This document shows, piece after piece, positions 35,316 to 44,504 of a stretch of 46,849 nt of DNA. The DNA comes from an uncultured Verrucomicrobia subdivision 3 bacterium (GTDB lineage Bacteria > Verrucomicrobiota > Verrucomicrobiia > Limisphaerales > UBA11358). A program made the translations under genes and the position numbers. Under the pieces are notes generated by a model. The model saw nothing but the letters and a program-made list of their open reading frames with translations, did not search any database and was not told the origin of the DNA. The stretch's first letter is position 1; each line of letters opens with the position of its first letter. The stretch lies in assembly GCA_903918885.1 (NCBI GenBank), contig CAIXFY010000077.1, forward strand, positions 1-46,849, read 5' to 3'.

Positions 35316-36545
35316 TTAATGCCGCGGGAAGCCGCCGCCAAACGGAGTGGTGCCGGGTGCGGACGCTGAATTTTGTGCATCGGTTTGCACAATGCTCGCA
35401 ACCACCTTGTCACCGTCCTTCAAGCCGTCCGTGATTTCGGTGTTAATGCCGTCAGTGATACCGGTGCGGATTTGCACCGGCTTCAACTGCGGCGCACTGG
35501 CGCTGCCTGCGAGAATGTAGACCGTGCGACCGCCGCGGTTACCCTTGCCTTTATGCGAGCCCTTACCGACGGCAATTGTGTTTGTCGAGGCGATAGGGTT
35601 GGTCAGGACTATCGCGCTATCCGGTGGCCGGAAGCGCAGCACGGCATTCGGCACTTTCAACGCGTCATCCCGTTGCGCGACGATGACGGAGACGTTCGCG
35701 GTCATCCCAGGTTTCAATTTGTAATCTGCGTTCGTCACGCTGATAACGGTGTCGTAGGTGACAACGTTGTTAACGGTGATGGGCGAATTGCGCACCTGCG
35801 CCACTTCGCCGTGAAAAGTGCGCGTCGGATACGCGTCCACCGTAAAATCCACGCTCTGCCCCTCCACCACGCCGCCGATGTCGGCTTCGGCCACGTTAGA
35901 ATCAATCTGCATTTTCGTCAGGTCGTTCGCGATTTGGAAAATTGTCGGTGTGTTGAAACTGGAAGCAACCGTCTGACCCAATTCCACCGCGCGCGAAATC
36001 ACCACACCATCCACGGGCGAAACAATTTTGCAGTAGTTCAAGTTCACCTGTGAATTGCTCAACGAAGCCTGCTTGATTTTCACCGTCGCTTCAGCCGAAT
36101 GCAGCGAGGCGCGGGCAATGTCGTAATCAGAACCGGAAATCAACTTGTTCGTGTAAAGCTCGCTGCTGCGATCAAACTGAACCTGCTGCAACTCAAGATT
36201 TGCCCGCGCGTTCGCGAGGTCAGCGCTGGCCTGCTCGACAGCCGCCTGATACGTCGCCGGATCAATTTCCGCCAGCACTTCGCCCTTCGTCACCGGCGAA
36301 TTGTAATCCACATACAATTTGCTGATGCGGCCCGAAACCTGACTGCCCACCGTCACATTCACCACCGGATTCAACGTGCCAGTCGCCGTGACTGTCGCGG
36401 TCAACTCGCCGCGCGTCACCGCCAAGGTGTTGAAATTCACCACCACGCCGCCGCCATGATGAAAATAAAAATAGGTGCCCGCACCCACCGCAACGATTGC
36501 GAGAATCAAGATCCATTTCCAACTACCGTTGTTTTTTTCAGACAT
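35316..36545 (-). CDS. MacA-like periplasmic efflux adaptor
   Basis: 409-residue membrane-fusion protein: N-terminal anchor helix (WKWILILAIVAVGAGTYFYF), barrel-sandwich/lipoyl halves (VGSQVSGRISKLYVDYNSPV and IVSPVDGVVISRAVELGQTV), a helical hairpin between them, and a beta-barrel domain (KPGMTANVSVIVA). Gly-rich C-terminus (PFGGGFPRH). It should link the MacB-type pump encoded downstream to an outer-membrane TolC protein. First gene of its operon. Confidence 0.9.
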   Translation of the reverse strand: MSEKNNGSWKWILILAIVAVGAGTYFYFHHGGGVVVNFNTLAVTRGELTATVTATGTLNPVVNVTVGSQVSGRISKLYVDYNSPVTKGEVLAEIDPATYQAAVEQASADLANARANLELQQVQFDRSSELYTNKLISGSDYDIARASLHSAEATVKIKQASLSNSQVNLNYCKIVSPVDGVVISRAVELGQTVASSFNTPTIFQIANDLTKMQIDSNVAEADIGGVVEGQSVDFTVDAYPTRTFHGEVAQVRNSPITVNNVVTYDTVISVTNADYKLKPGMTANVSVIVAQRDDALKVPNAVLRFRPPDSAIVLTNPIASTNTIAVGKGSHKGKGNRGGRTVYILAGSASAPQLKPVQIRTGITDGINTEITDGLKDGDKVVASIVQTDAQNSASAPGTTPFGGGFPRH

Positions 36546-36661
36546 AAATATTTGCCGCGTCGCCTCATACAGACCAATTTGGCAAACCTTAAGTTACGAT
36601 AAATCCTCCTGCCGCCGCAATTTCAGTTTGTGCCTTTCGCGTTGCACCGTAAAATCCCCGC

Positions 36662-37699
36662 GTGCTTGAAATGCTCACCCGACAACTTGCCGCCGCGCAA
36701 AACCTGTCCACCGAACAGGTGCGACTCGCCGTCGAGCACTTGACCGATGAAAAAACTCTCGCGTTCGTGAAGGCAGATTTTCTCATCGCGCTGGCCAAAA
36801 AAAGCGAGACACCAGAAGAAATCGCTGCGTTCGCCGCCGCGCTGCGCGAAAAATCCGTGCCTGTGCCGCTCGAAACCAACTGGCGCGAGTCGCAGGAAAT
36901 TCTCGACATCGTCGGCACGGGCGGCGATCGCCTCGGCACTTTCAATATTTCCACGACTAGTGCGATTCTCTGCGCCGCTGCCGGCGTAACCGTTGCCAAG
37001 CACGGCAACCGTGCCGTCACCTCGCAGGCCGGCAGCGCGGATGTTTTGGAAGCGCTCGGCATCCGCATTGATTTGTCGCCCGCCGAAGCCGCGACCGCTT
37101 TGCGTGAAAAGAACTTCGCCTTTTTCTTCGCGCCGAATTTTCATCCCGCATTCAAAAATATTGCCGCCGCGCGCAAGCTCTGCGCCGAACGCGGCCAACG
37201 AACTATTTTTAATTTCCTCGGCCCGCTGCTGAATCCCGCGCGTCCCTCCGCCATGCTCGTCGGCGTGCCGCGCGCGGAATTGTGCGAACCGCTGGCGAAA
37301 GTCTTGCAATCGCTCGGCGTGCGCCGGGGCATGGTCGTCAGCGGCAGCGTCGGCGCGGCGCGTATCGACGAACTTTCGACGCTTGGTGAAAATTTTGTTG
37401 CGGAATTTTATCACGAACGCGGCTTCACCAAGTCCGTCTTGTCGCTGGAAAATTTCCCGTTGCAACCGGTGCGGCTGGAAAATTTGCTTGGCGGCGACAA
37501 GTTTCAGAACGCCGAAACTACCCGGAAAATTTTGCGGGGCACAGATCGCGGTCCGCAACGCGACGCGGTTTTACTGAATGCTGGCGCGGCTTTCTTTGTT
37601 GCTGGGAAAGTGAAATCGCTGGCGGAAGGCTGGGAGCTGGCAGGCGAGACAATCGATTCGGGAGCCGCGAATAAAAAACTCACGGAACTGGCGGGCTGA
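36662..37699 (+). CDS. trpD: Anthranilate phosphoribosyltransferase TrpD
   Basis: Joins anthranilate to PRPP in tryptophan synthesis. 345 residues with the PRPP loop GTGGDRLGTFNISTTSAI, KHGNRAVTSQAGSADVLEALG, and FFFAPNFHPAFKNIAAAR followed by RTIFNFLGPLLNPARP. GTG at 36662; ATG at 36671 also possible. No other trp gene is adjacent. Divergent from the macA-like gene. Confidence 0.95.
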   Translation: MLEMLTRQLAAAQNLSTEQVRLAVEHLTDEKTLAFVKADFLIALAKKSETPEEIAAFAAALREKSVPVPLETNWRESQEILDIVGTGGDRLGTFNISTTSAILCAAAGVTVAKHGNRAVTSQAGSADVLEALGIRIDLSPAEAATALREKNFAFFFAPNFHPAFKNIAAARKLCAERGQRTIFNFLGPLLNPARPSAMLVGVPRAELCEPLAKVLQSLGVRRGMVVSGSVGAARIDELSTLGENFVAEFYHERGFTKSVLSLENFPLQPVRLENLLGGDKFQNAETTRKILRGTDRGPQRDAVLLNAGAAFFVAGKVKSLAEGWELAGETIDSGAANKKLTELAG

Positions 37700-38371
37700 C
37701 TACTCCACCACCTGTCCGGTTTCCGTGGCCGCGTAGTGCAGGCCGAGATTATGCTGGGCGGTTTTATTTCCCTGCCGCGCGGCTTTGATGAACCACTTCA
37801 CGGCTTCGGAACCGCTTTTCGGCACACCGCGACCGGTTTGGTAACAGAGACCGAGATTGCATTGCGCGTCGGCGAGTTCCTGATCTGCGGCGAGGAGATA
37901 CCATTTCGCGGCTTCGGCAAAATCCTGTTCCACCACCTGACCTTGCTCGAAGAAAACGCCGAGATTGAATTGCGCCGCCGGGTAACCGCGTTCCGCCGCC
38001 TCGCGATACCATTTCACCGCCTCGGCATAATTTTGCGGCACGCCCTGACCGGTCTCGTAAAGCATGCCCAGATTGAACTGCGCCGCTGGATCGCCTTGCT
38101 CGGCCGCCTCGCGCAACCACTTGGCGGCTTCGCCGAGTTCCTGCGGCACGCCCTGACCCATCCAATAGCAGACGCCGAGATAACATTGCGCCACGGAATC
38201 GCCCTGATCTGCCGACTTGCGGAACCATTTGACCGCCTCGTGATTGTCCTGCGGCACGCCCTGGCCGTTCTGGAAACAGACGCCAAGATAGCATTGCGCC
38301 TGCGCGTCGCCTTCCTGCGCGGCGGTGCGCATGGCTTCGAAGGTGTCCCAAGATTTGCGGGTGATGGCCAT
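37700..38371 (-). CDS. Sel1-repeat (TPR-like) protein
   Basis: 223 residues made of about six Sel1 repeats, each like AQCYLGVCFQNGQGVPQDN followed by EAVKWFRKSADQG. No signal peptide with ATG at 38371 (MAITRKSW), so probably cytoplasmic; the frame is open further upstream, but that part runs towards the divergent proC start. Such repeats mediate protein contacts. Specific role unknown. Stop lies directly beside the trpD stop. Confidence 0.82.
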   Translation of the reverse strand: MAITRKSWDTFEAMRTAAQEGDAQAQCYLGVCFQNGQGVPQDNHEAVKWFRKSADQGDSVAQCYLGVCYWMGQGVPQELGEAAKWLREAAEQGDPAAQFNLGMLYETGQGVPQNYAEAVKWYREAAERGYPAAQFNLGVFFEQGQVVEQDFAEAAKWYLLAADQELADAQCNLGLCYQTGRGVPKSGSEAVKWFIKAARQGNKTAQHNLGLHYAATETGQVVE

Positions 38372-38475
38372 TTTACGAGCGGGAAGAGCATAGCTTCCAA
38401 CCGGATGAAAACAAGCCGTGAATTCCGCCACCAATTTCACTTCCGCGCCACCGCATTGCCTGATACAAACAGCGC

Positions 38476-39291
38476 ATGGCAAAACCACTGAAAATCGGTT
38501 TCCTCGGCGCGGGCAAAATGGCCACTGCGCTCGCCCGCGGCTTCGTCAACGCGAAACTCGTGACGGCGAAACAACTCATCGCCGCCGATCCGTTTGACGC
38601 CGCGCGGAAACATTTCGCCGCCGAGACCGGCGCGAAAACTGTCGTCGCCAATCTCGAAGTGGCGAAGGCCGCGAACGTTTTGATTCTCGCCACCAAGCCG
38701 GATCAGGTAGCCGTCGCGCTCGCGGAAATTTCCGGCGCGTTCACAAAAAATCATCTACTCATTTCCATCGCGGCGGGCGTGACGCTGGCAAAATTGGAAG
38801 CCGCGCTGCCCGCCGGCGCGCGCGTCATCCGGGTGATGCCCAACACGCCCGCGCTCGTCGGCGCTGGTGCGGCCGGCTTTGCGCTCGGCAAAAACGCCAG
38901 CGTCGCTGACGCCGAGCTGGCGAAGAAACTTTTGTTCGCCGTCGGCATTGCGATGCAAGTGAAGGAAAGTCTGCTCGACGCCGTGACTGGTTTGAGCGGC
39001 AGCGGTCCGGCTTACGTTTATCAATTCATCGAGGCGTTGAGTGACGGCGGCGTGGCGGCGGGATTGCCGCGCGACATCGCAACGAAGCTCGCGGCGCAAA
39101 CCGTTTTGGGCGGCGCGAAAATGGTTTTGGAAACCGGCGTGCATCCCGGCGCGTTGAAGGATCAAGTCACGAGTCCCGGCGGCACGACGATTGAAGGCAT
39201 TCACGAACTGGAAAAAGGCAAGCTACGCGCCACCGTGATGAGCGCCGTCCGCGCCGCAACGGAGAAATCGAAGAAGTTGGGCCAAGGTTGA
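38476..39291 (+). CDS. proC: Pyrroline-5-carboxylate reductase ProC
   Basis: Last step of proline synthesis, NAD(P)H-dependent. 271 residues: Rossmann loop GFLGAGKMATALARGF at the start, VIRVMPNTPALVGAGAAGF, and the C-terminal family signature LSGSGPAYVYQFIEALSDGG with GVHPGALKDQVTSPGGTT. Normal length. Divergent from the Sel1 gene. Confidence 0.95.
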   Translation: MAKPLKIGFLGAGKMATALARGFVNAKLVTAKQLIAADPFDAARKHFAAETGAKTVVANLEVAKAANVLILATKPDQVAVALAEISGAFTKNHLLISIAAGVTLAKLEAALPAGARVIRVMPNTPALVGAGAAGFALGKNASVADAELAKKLLFAVGIAMQVKESLLDAVTGLSGSGPAYVYQFIEALSDGGVAAGLPRDIATKLAAQTVLGGAKMVLETGVHPGALKDQVTSPGGTTIEGIHELEKGKLRATVMSAVRAATEKSKKLGQG

Positions 39292-39342
39292 TTGGAAAAT
39301 CTTCGTGTTCGCCACCGCCGAGTCTGTTAATTTCTCACGCCC

Positions 39343-39951
39343 ATGAACGAATGGAACATTCAGTCCCGCGCGCACGCCTGCGAGGCGTGCAGCCAGCCGT
39401 TTGCCGACAAACAGCCGTATCGCACGATTTTGTCCGACGACGGCAAGGAGCTGCGCCGTTCGGACATTTGCGAGCCATGCGCGCAGAATGCCGGCGATGC
39501 GCGCAGTCGCAACGGATTTATTTCCCAATGGAATGGCGTTTACGAAGCGCCGCCAGCGCAACCAATCGAGGCGATTCAAAAGGAAAATGCCGAATCCGTT
39601 CTGCGCAAACTCATCACGCAAAACGATCCGCGTTACGCGCCCGCCGCCTATATTCTCGCCGTGATGCTCGAACGCAAACGCATCCTCAAGGTGAAGGAGC
39701 AGCTCCACCGCGACGGCCAGCGCATCTTCATTTACGAACAGCCGAAGACCGGCGACATCTTCACGATAGCCGATCCGAACCTGCATCTCAGCCAGCTGGA
39801 ACAAGTCCAGCACGATGTGGCGCAACTACTGGAGCACGGTTTGAATCCGCCCGCATCAGCGGCGGAAACTCCGGCTCCCGCTGACGAACAAAATTCCGTT
39901 CCGCCACTTGAAGCTGCGCCGCCCGCCGAGACTGCCGCGCCAACCAATTAA
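39343..39951 (+). CDS. Conserved-looking hypothetical protein with an N-terminal Cys4 cluster
   Basis: 202 residues. Four cysteines early (CEAC at about 12-15 and CEPC at about 44-47) suggest a zinc-binding treble-clef or ribbon. The middle is helical (ENAESVLRKLITQNDPRYAPAAYILAVMLERKRIL), and the end is Ala/Pro-rich and disordered. No signal peptide. It starts 52 bp after proC and ends 8 bp before rnc, so it may be co-expressed with RNase III. I do not recognise the family. Confidence 0.75.
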   Translation: MNEWNIQSRAHACEACSQPFADKQPYRTILSDDGKELRRSDICEPCAQNAGDARSRNGFISQWNGVYEAPPAQPIEAIQKENAESVLRKLITQNDPRYAPAAYILAVMLERKRILKVKEQLHRDGQRIFIYEQPKTGDIFTIADPNLHLSQLEQVQHDVAQLLEHGLNPPASAAETPAPADEQNSVPPLEAAPPAETAAPTN

Positions 39952-39958
39952 ATTTTCC

Positions 39959-40660
39959 GTGTCCGCTTTAGCCGAACTTCAAAACCGCCTCGGCCATCAA
40001 TTCCGCGACGAAGCGTTGCTGCGTCTCGCGCTCACACATCCATCCGTTGCGCACGACGCCAATGCGCCGTTGCCGCACAATCAGCGTTTGGAATTTCTGG
40101 GCGACTCCGTGCTCGGTCTGATTTTGTCGCGTGAACTTTACGAAAAATTTCCCGACGCGGACGAGGGCATGCTCACCAAGTCGCGCGCCAAGCTGGTGAA
40201 CTCTGGTTCGCTGTCGGCACACGCGCGCCCGCTCGGTCTGGGGGCGCACCTGATTTTGAGTCGTGGCGAGGAAAACACCGGCGGGCGTGAACGGGCTTCG
40301 GCGTTGACCGATGCGTTCGAGGCGGTGCTGGGTGCGATATTTCTCGATGGTGGTTTGGCTGCGGCTCGCGAATTTGTTTTGCGCGAGTTCGCCGCTGAAA
40401 TCGGCGAGCTGGCCTTGCCTTCCGGTATTGAAAATCCGAAGGGCGAATTGCAGGAATTGCTGCAATCAAAATCGCCGACCGCGCCGGTTTACGAACTGGT
40501 TTCTTCCGCTGGGCCGGATCACGAACGGCAATTTCTCTGCGCTGTTTTGCATGACGGCGCGGAATTGGCGCGTGGTTCCGGCACAAGTAAAAAGGCGGCG
40601 GAAAGCGATGCGGCGTTGGCAGCGCTTAAAATTTTACGTGAACAGCAGACATCTGCGTAG
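39959..40660 (+). CDS. rnc: Ribonuclease III
   Basis: Cuts double-stranded RNA in rRNA and mRNA maturation. 233 residues: catalytic signature NQRLEFLGDSVLGLILSREL, second site DAFEAVLGAIFLDGGLAA with the expected Asp/Glu, and a C-terminal dsRNA-binding domain (NPKGELQELLQSKSPTAPVYEL; GSGTSKKAAESDAALAAL). GTG at 39959 is chosen because an upstream ATG lies inside the previous gene. RNase III would be the candidate processor of the S23 cassette stem. Confidence 0.95.
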   Translation: MSALAELQNRLGHQFRDEALLRLALTHPSVAHDANAPLPHNQRLEFLGDSVLGLILSRELYEKFPDADEGMLTKSRAKLVNSGSLSAHARPLGLGAHLILSRGEENTGGRERASALTDAFEAVLGAIFLDGGLAAAREFVLREFAAEIGELALPSGIENPKGELQELLQSKSPTAPVYELVSSAGPDHERQFLCAVLHDGAELARGSGTSKKAAESDAALAALKILREQQTSA

Positions 40661-40726
40661 GTGGTTCAAAACGAAACTTGCCTTGAACGCGGATGCGCCT
40701 AGGATTTGCGGCAACAAAACTTTTCC

Positions 40727-41725
40727 ATGATCCGCTCATTTGCATTCACCACGCAGGGCAAGCTGCACACGAAGGACATCGAGCCGTTCCTGATGCCGAC
40801 GCTGCTGGCGGACACGAATCTTTTTCTGTGGGTTGACCTCGAGAAGCCGACGGCTTTCGAGAACAAGGAAGTGCTGGAACAAATTTTCCATTTTCATCCG
40901 CTGTCCATCGAGGACTGTGTGCAGCCCAGCCCGTCGCCGAAGGTGGAAGAATATTCGCCGAAGGAGGACGACATGTTCACGCCGTATCTCTTCATGGTCA
41001 TTCACGCGGTGGATTATAGCCGCAAGGACGGCTGCTTCGGCACGAGTGAGTTGAATTTCTTTCTCGGCAAAAACTTTCTTGTTACCTATCACGACGAACC
41101 GCTGCGCAGCGTCACCAACATTGAGGAGCGCGCCTTGAATGGTTCAATGAACATTGCGCGCGCACCCGACCGGTTGGCGCATTCGTTGCTCGATAATCTC
41201 GTGGATAATTACAAGCCCGCGCTCGACGAACTGTCGCTGGAGATCGCCGAACTGGAACAACTCGCGTTTCAAAAACCCAGCAAGGATACGCTGAATAAAA
41301 TTTTGCAAGTGAAGAAGGAAGTGTTGCACCTGCGCCAGATCATCGGGCCGCAACGCGAAGTGCTGGGGCGTTTTGCCGCCGGGGAATTCAAGCTCGTGCG
41401 CCCGCATCTCGTGCCGTATTTCCGGGACATTTACGATTCGCTCTTCCACATCGGCGAGCTCGCGCATGGCTATGCGGATTCGCTCACGGGCATTCTGCAG
41501 GTCTATTTGAACATGTCGTCCAACCAAACTGGCGAAGTCGTGAAGCTGCTCACGCTCATCACCGTCATCACCACGCCGCTCATGATGATTGGAACGTGGG
41601 AAGGCATGAACTTTGAGAATATGCACGAGCTGCACACGAAAAACGGTTACCACATCGCCACCGCCGTCATGCTCCTTTCCACGGCGGCGACCTACTGGTA
41701 TTTCAAGAAGAAGAAATGGTTTTGA
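40727..41725 (+). CDS. corA: CorA-type divalent metal (Mg2+) transporter
   Basis: 332 residues. Large N-terminal cytoplasmic alpha/beta domain, long stalk helix, two C-terminal membrane helices with the GMN selectivity motif (MIGTWEGMNFENMHEL) and a short positively charged tail (KKKKWF). ATG at 40727; upstream in-frame Met is less likely. The last 23 bp overlap the convergent flavoprotein gene. Confidence 0.93.
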   Translation: MIRSFAFTTQGKLHTKDIEPFLMPTLLADTNLFLWVDLEKPTAFENKEVLEQIFHFHPLSIEDCVQPSPSPKVEEYSPKEDDMFTPYLFMVIHAVDYSRKDGCFGTSELNFFLGKNFLVTYHDEPLRSVTNIEERALNGSMNIARAPDRLAHSLLDNLVDNYKPALDELSLEIAELEQLAFQKPSKDTLNKILQVKKEVLHLRQIIGPQREVLGRFAAGEFKLVRPHLVPYFRDIYDSLFHIGELAHGYADSLTGILQVYLNMSSNQTGEVVKLLTLITVITTPLMMIGTWEGMNFENMHELHTKNGYHIATAVMLLSTAATYWYFKKKKWF

Positions 41726-42965
41726 AATCGGCCATGGCATTTCCAGCGAGAAATCCGGTCGTCCACGCGTTCTGAAAATTAAAACCGCCGGTGATGCCGT
41801 CCACGTCCAGCACTTCGCCCGCAAAAAAAAGTCCGGGACAAAATTTGCTCCCCATCGTGCGAAAATCCACCTCGTCCCGCCGCACGCCGCCGCAGGTCAC
41901 GAACTCGTCCTTGTTCAGGCTTTTTCCGGTCACGGCAAATTCCCCGCGCCGCAACTGCTGAATCAGCTTGTGCTGCCCCGCGCTGCCGAGTGCCGACCAG
42001 CGCGTGTCTGCCGCAATGCCAGCGGCGGCGACCAGTTGCGTCCAGAGCCGCGCGGACAGCGGCGCGACCGGGAAATTCACGACGAGTTTGGCCGGCTGCG
42101 ATTTCCGGCGCGCGGTAAATTCCGCCATCAATTTGTCGTCGCTCCAAGTCGGCAGCCAGTTCACGAGCAGCGGAAACTGATAATTCTTTTCGGCCAGCCA
42201 TCGCGCGCCCCACGCGGACAAACGCAGAATCGCCGGGCCGCTCAAGCCCCAGTGCGTGAGTAGCACCGGCCCGCGCTCGCGGAGTTTGGCCGGAGCTATG
42301 GAAATCTCCGCGTCTTCCACCGCCACGCCCGCGAGTTGGTTCAGCCACGGGACGGCGATGTGAAAGGTGAACAGCGATGGCACGGGCGTTTCAATCTGAT
42401 GGCCGAGTGAAGCCGCGAGATGCCCCAGCGCCGCCGAGCGGCAACCGCCCGTGGCGAGCAGCAATTGGTCGCAGTCCAGTGTATCGCCGGTGGAAAGTTT
42501 TAGTTCAAAGCCGCCGCTGGATTTTTCAACCACGCTTTCGACGCCGCAATTCGGTTTCAATTTAACGCCAGCTTTTGCCGCCGCATTCGTCAAACAATCA
42601 ATGATTGTCTGCGACGAATTGGTCACGGGAAACATGCGGCCATCGTGTTCCGTTTTTAATTCCACACCGCGCGCCGCGAACCAGTCCACCGTATCGCGTG
42701 CGGAAAATTTCTGGAGCGCCGAAATCAGCGTGTGTTCGCCGCGCGGATAGCGCCGGGCAAATTCGCGCGGCTCGAAACAGGCGTGCGTGACATTACAGCG
42801 CCCGCCGCCGGAGATTTTCACCTTCGCAAGAAAGTGCGCGGTCTTTTCCAGCAGAAGAATTTCCGCACCCGGCGCGGCCTCAGCGCAGGCGATGGCGGCA
42901 AAGAAGCCCGCCGCGCCGCCGCCTGCGATGACGACGCGTTGGGTTTTTTTCGCAGTTGAATTCAT
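41703..42965 (-). CDS. NAD(P)/FAD-dependent oxidoreductase, BaiN/HI0933 (YhiN) family
   Basis: 420-residue flavoprotein: FAD-binding loop VVIAGGGAAGFFAAIACAE, family motif LAKVKISGGGRCNVTHACF, TGGCRSAALG, and the C-terminal CGGVRRDEVDFRTMGSKFCPGLFFAGEVLDVDGITGGFNFQ region (given in parts) that completes the FAD site. Substrate unknown; related proteins include bile-acid and other reductases of uncertain role. Confidence 0.9.
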   Translation of the reverse strand: MNSTAKKTQRVVIAGGGAAGFFAAIACAEAAPGAEILLLEKTAHFLAKVKISGGGRCNVTHACFEPREFARRYPRGEHTLISALQKFSARDTVDWFAARGVELKTEHDGRMFPVTNSSQTIIDCLTNAAAKAGVKLKPNCGVESVVEKSSGGFELKLSTGDTLDCDQLLLATGGCRSAALGHLAASLGHQIETPVPSLFTFHIAVPWLNQLAGVAVEDAEISIAPAKLRERGPVLLTHWGLSGPAILRLSAWGARWLAEKNYQFPLLVNWLPTWSDDKLMAEFTARRKSQPAKLVVNFPVAPLSARLWTQLVAAAGIAADTRWSALGSAGQHKLIQQLRRGEFAVTGKSLNKDEFVTCGGVRRDEVDFRTMGSKFCPGLFFAGEVLDVDGITGGFNFQNAWTTGFLAGNAMADFKTISSS

Positions 42966-42983
42966 TTTATGGTTGGCAAATTT

Positions 42984-43448
42984 TCAAATAAATTCCCAGC
43001 GTGAAAACGTCGCCGCTTGGCCGGCATAATTTCCGCGTTCGTCGAGTAGATTCCAAACCGTCGCTTGTGCGATGCGGAAGCGCCGGCCCGTTTTAGAAAT
43101 GCGGATGCCGGCATAATCGTCAATGAAGCCATTGGCGGTGACGGCGGCCAGAAGTCGGGCGCGTTCCTCGCGGTTCGGCGCTTCGGCGGTCAAACGCGAC
43201 GGCGTGCGCGTGAGTTCGTCCCACGACATTTCCCAGAGTGCAAGCGCGGCGGCGTTGCCATAATTCAAAACCGGGTCAGCCTCCGTGCCATGCGAAACGA
43301 GGACGAACGGCGCTTCAAAAACATTTTTCGCCAGACCGAGCGGATTGAACAAGCCCGGCAGCAACGCGCGTCCGGTCCAGTGATTCAGACTACGGGCGAT
43401 GCGCTGGGTTTGCGCGATGATGGATTCGCTCTGCCAGATTTCGTTCAC
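42984..43448 (-). CDS. MEKHLA-domain protein
   Basis: 154 residues with a PAS-like MEKHLA domain: VLNYGNAAALALWEMSWDEL, then TPSRLTAEAPNREERARLLA and the closing FRIAQATVWNLLDERGNYAGQAATFSRW. It binds no known ligand in the sequence. GTG at 43448 is chosen; longer starts would read through the divergent DUF4337 gene. Divergent neighbours share a ~105-bp gap. Confidence 0.78.
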   Translation of the reverse strand: MNEIWQSESIIAQTQRIARSLNHWTGRALLPGLFNPLGLAKNVFEAPFVLVSHGTEADPVLNYGNAAALALWEMSWDELTRTPSRLTAEAPNREERARLLAAVTANGFIDDYAGIRISKTGRRFRIAQATVWNLLDERGNYAGQAATFSRWEFI

Positions 43449-43553
43449 GCGCTGATGGTGAATTTTCCAGCGGCGAACGGCAATGCGTTTTGCGGGCTGG
43501 CGCAAAATAATTTTCTGTGTAAGCTGGCGTCGACATTCAAATAATCCTGTTTT

Positions 43554-44441
43554 ATGGCTGGAAAAATCGAAATTCCCAACGAACTCAAAAAAGATCTGCC
43601 GCCATCCGCTTGGGGCAAAATCCTCGGCGCGACGCCCATTGTGATGACGGTCATCGCGACGATGCTCGCCGGTCTCGCGTCCAGCGAGATGACCAAGGCG
43701 CAATATGACCGCTCGGCGGCGGCGCAACTTCAGTCCAAGGCGGGCGACCAGTGGAGTTATTTTCAGGCGAAGAAACTTCGCAGTGCCGTGGCGCGCAACA
43801 CGCTCGATTTGCTCGCCGCAACGAGCGAGGTGAATCCGCTCACGGCGGAGGCGTTGCTGGGCGCGGACGCCACGACGGTGGACGCGCTGGTGAAAAATAA
43901 AATTCCCGCCGCCACGCCTGCGAAGTTTGACGACAACGTGAACGCTGCGCTGGTCGCCGTGGAAAATTCCAAACCCGAAAGCGAAGTGACGGCGATGCTG
44001 GCAAAGATCAAGGACGCAACGCTGACGGAATCACTCGTCGCCGCGAAGGACGCCGCGAACGCCTTTGACACCGTCGCCAAGCCCATCAACAAGGCCGCCG
44101 ATAAACTAGACGACGCTCTGATGGCGGGCGACAAAACCGTGTTCCGCAGTTTCAGCGCGGCGCGGCTGCGCTACACCGCCGAGCGTTATGATGCCGAGGC
44201 GAAATTGAATTCGGCCATTGGCGGCATTTTGGAATTGCAGGTTCGTAAGGGCAACATCTCCGCCGAGCATCACCACAAGCGCAGCGCGAAATTTTTCTAC
44301 GGCATGCTGGCGGCACAGATGGCGGTGATTATCGCCACGTTCTCCATCGCGGCGCGCCAGAAGAGTCTGCTCTGGTCGCTCGCGGCTGCCGCTGGGCTCG
44401 CGGCGGTGTCGTTCGCGGCCTACGTTTATTTTTACGTCTGA
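43554..44441 (+). CDS. DUF4337-type membrane protein
   Basis: 295 residues: one N-terminal membrane segment (ILGATPIVMTVIATMLAGLASSEM), a large charged helical domain (DRSAAAQLQSKAGDQWSYFQAKKLR, family motif with WSYFQAK) and two C-terminal membrane helices (FFYGMLAAQMAVIIATFSIAA; LAAAAGLAAVSFAAYVYFYV). This layout matches DUF4337. Function unknown. Followed by a terminator shared with the convergent hsp20 gene. Confidence 0.8.
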   Translation: MAGKIEIPNELKKDLPPSAWGKILGATPIVMTVIATMLAGLASSEMTKAQYDRSAAAQLQSKAGDQWSYFQAKKLRSAVARNTLDLLAATSEVNPLTAEALLGADATTVDALVKNKIPAATPAKFDDNVNAALVAVENSKPESEVTAMLAKIKDATLTESLVAAKDAANAFDTVAKPINKAADKLDDALMAGDKTVFRSFSAARLRYTAERYDAEAKLNSAIGGILELQVRKGNISAEHHHKRSAKFFYGMLAAQMAVIIATFSIAARQKSLLWSLAAAAGLAAVSFAAYVYFYV

Positions 44442-44455
44442 AAAATTGGACGATG

Positions 44456-44492
44456 AAAAAGGCGGGAACCATTCGTGGTTCCCGCCTTTTGT
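44456..44492. terminator. Bidirectional terminator between DUF4337 gene and hsp20
   Basis: GGCGGGAACC (44461-44470) and GGTTCCCGCC (44477-44486) form a perfect 10-bp stem with a 6-nt loop, flanked by AAAAA and TTTT. Suited to end transcription from both sides. Confidence 0.92.
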
Positions 44493-44504
44493 TTTTTGGT
44501 CTGG

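Noticed and set aside
36623-37558. Minus-strand frame of 311 codons
   Set aside because: Antisense to trpD, whose motifs are intact.
43449-43727. N-terminal extension of the MEKHLA protein
   Set aside because: It would read through the divergent DUF4337 gene start and gives a very Arg/His-rich sequence with no domain.
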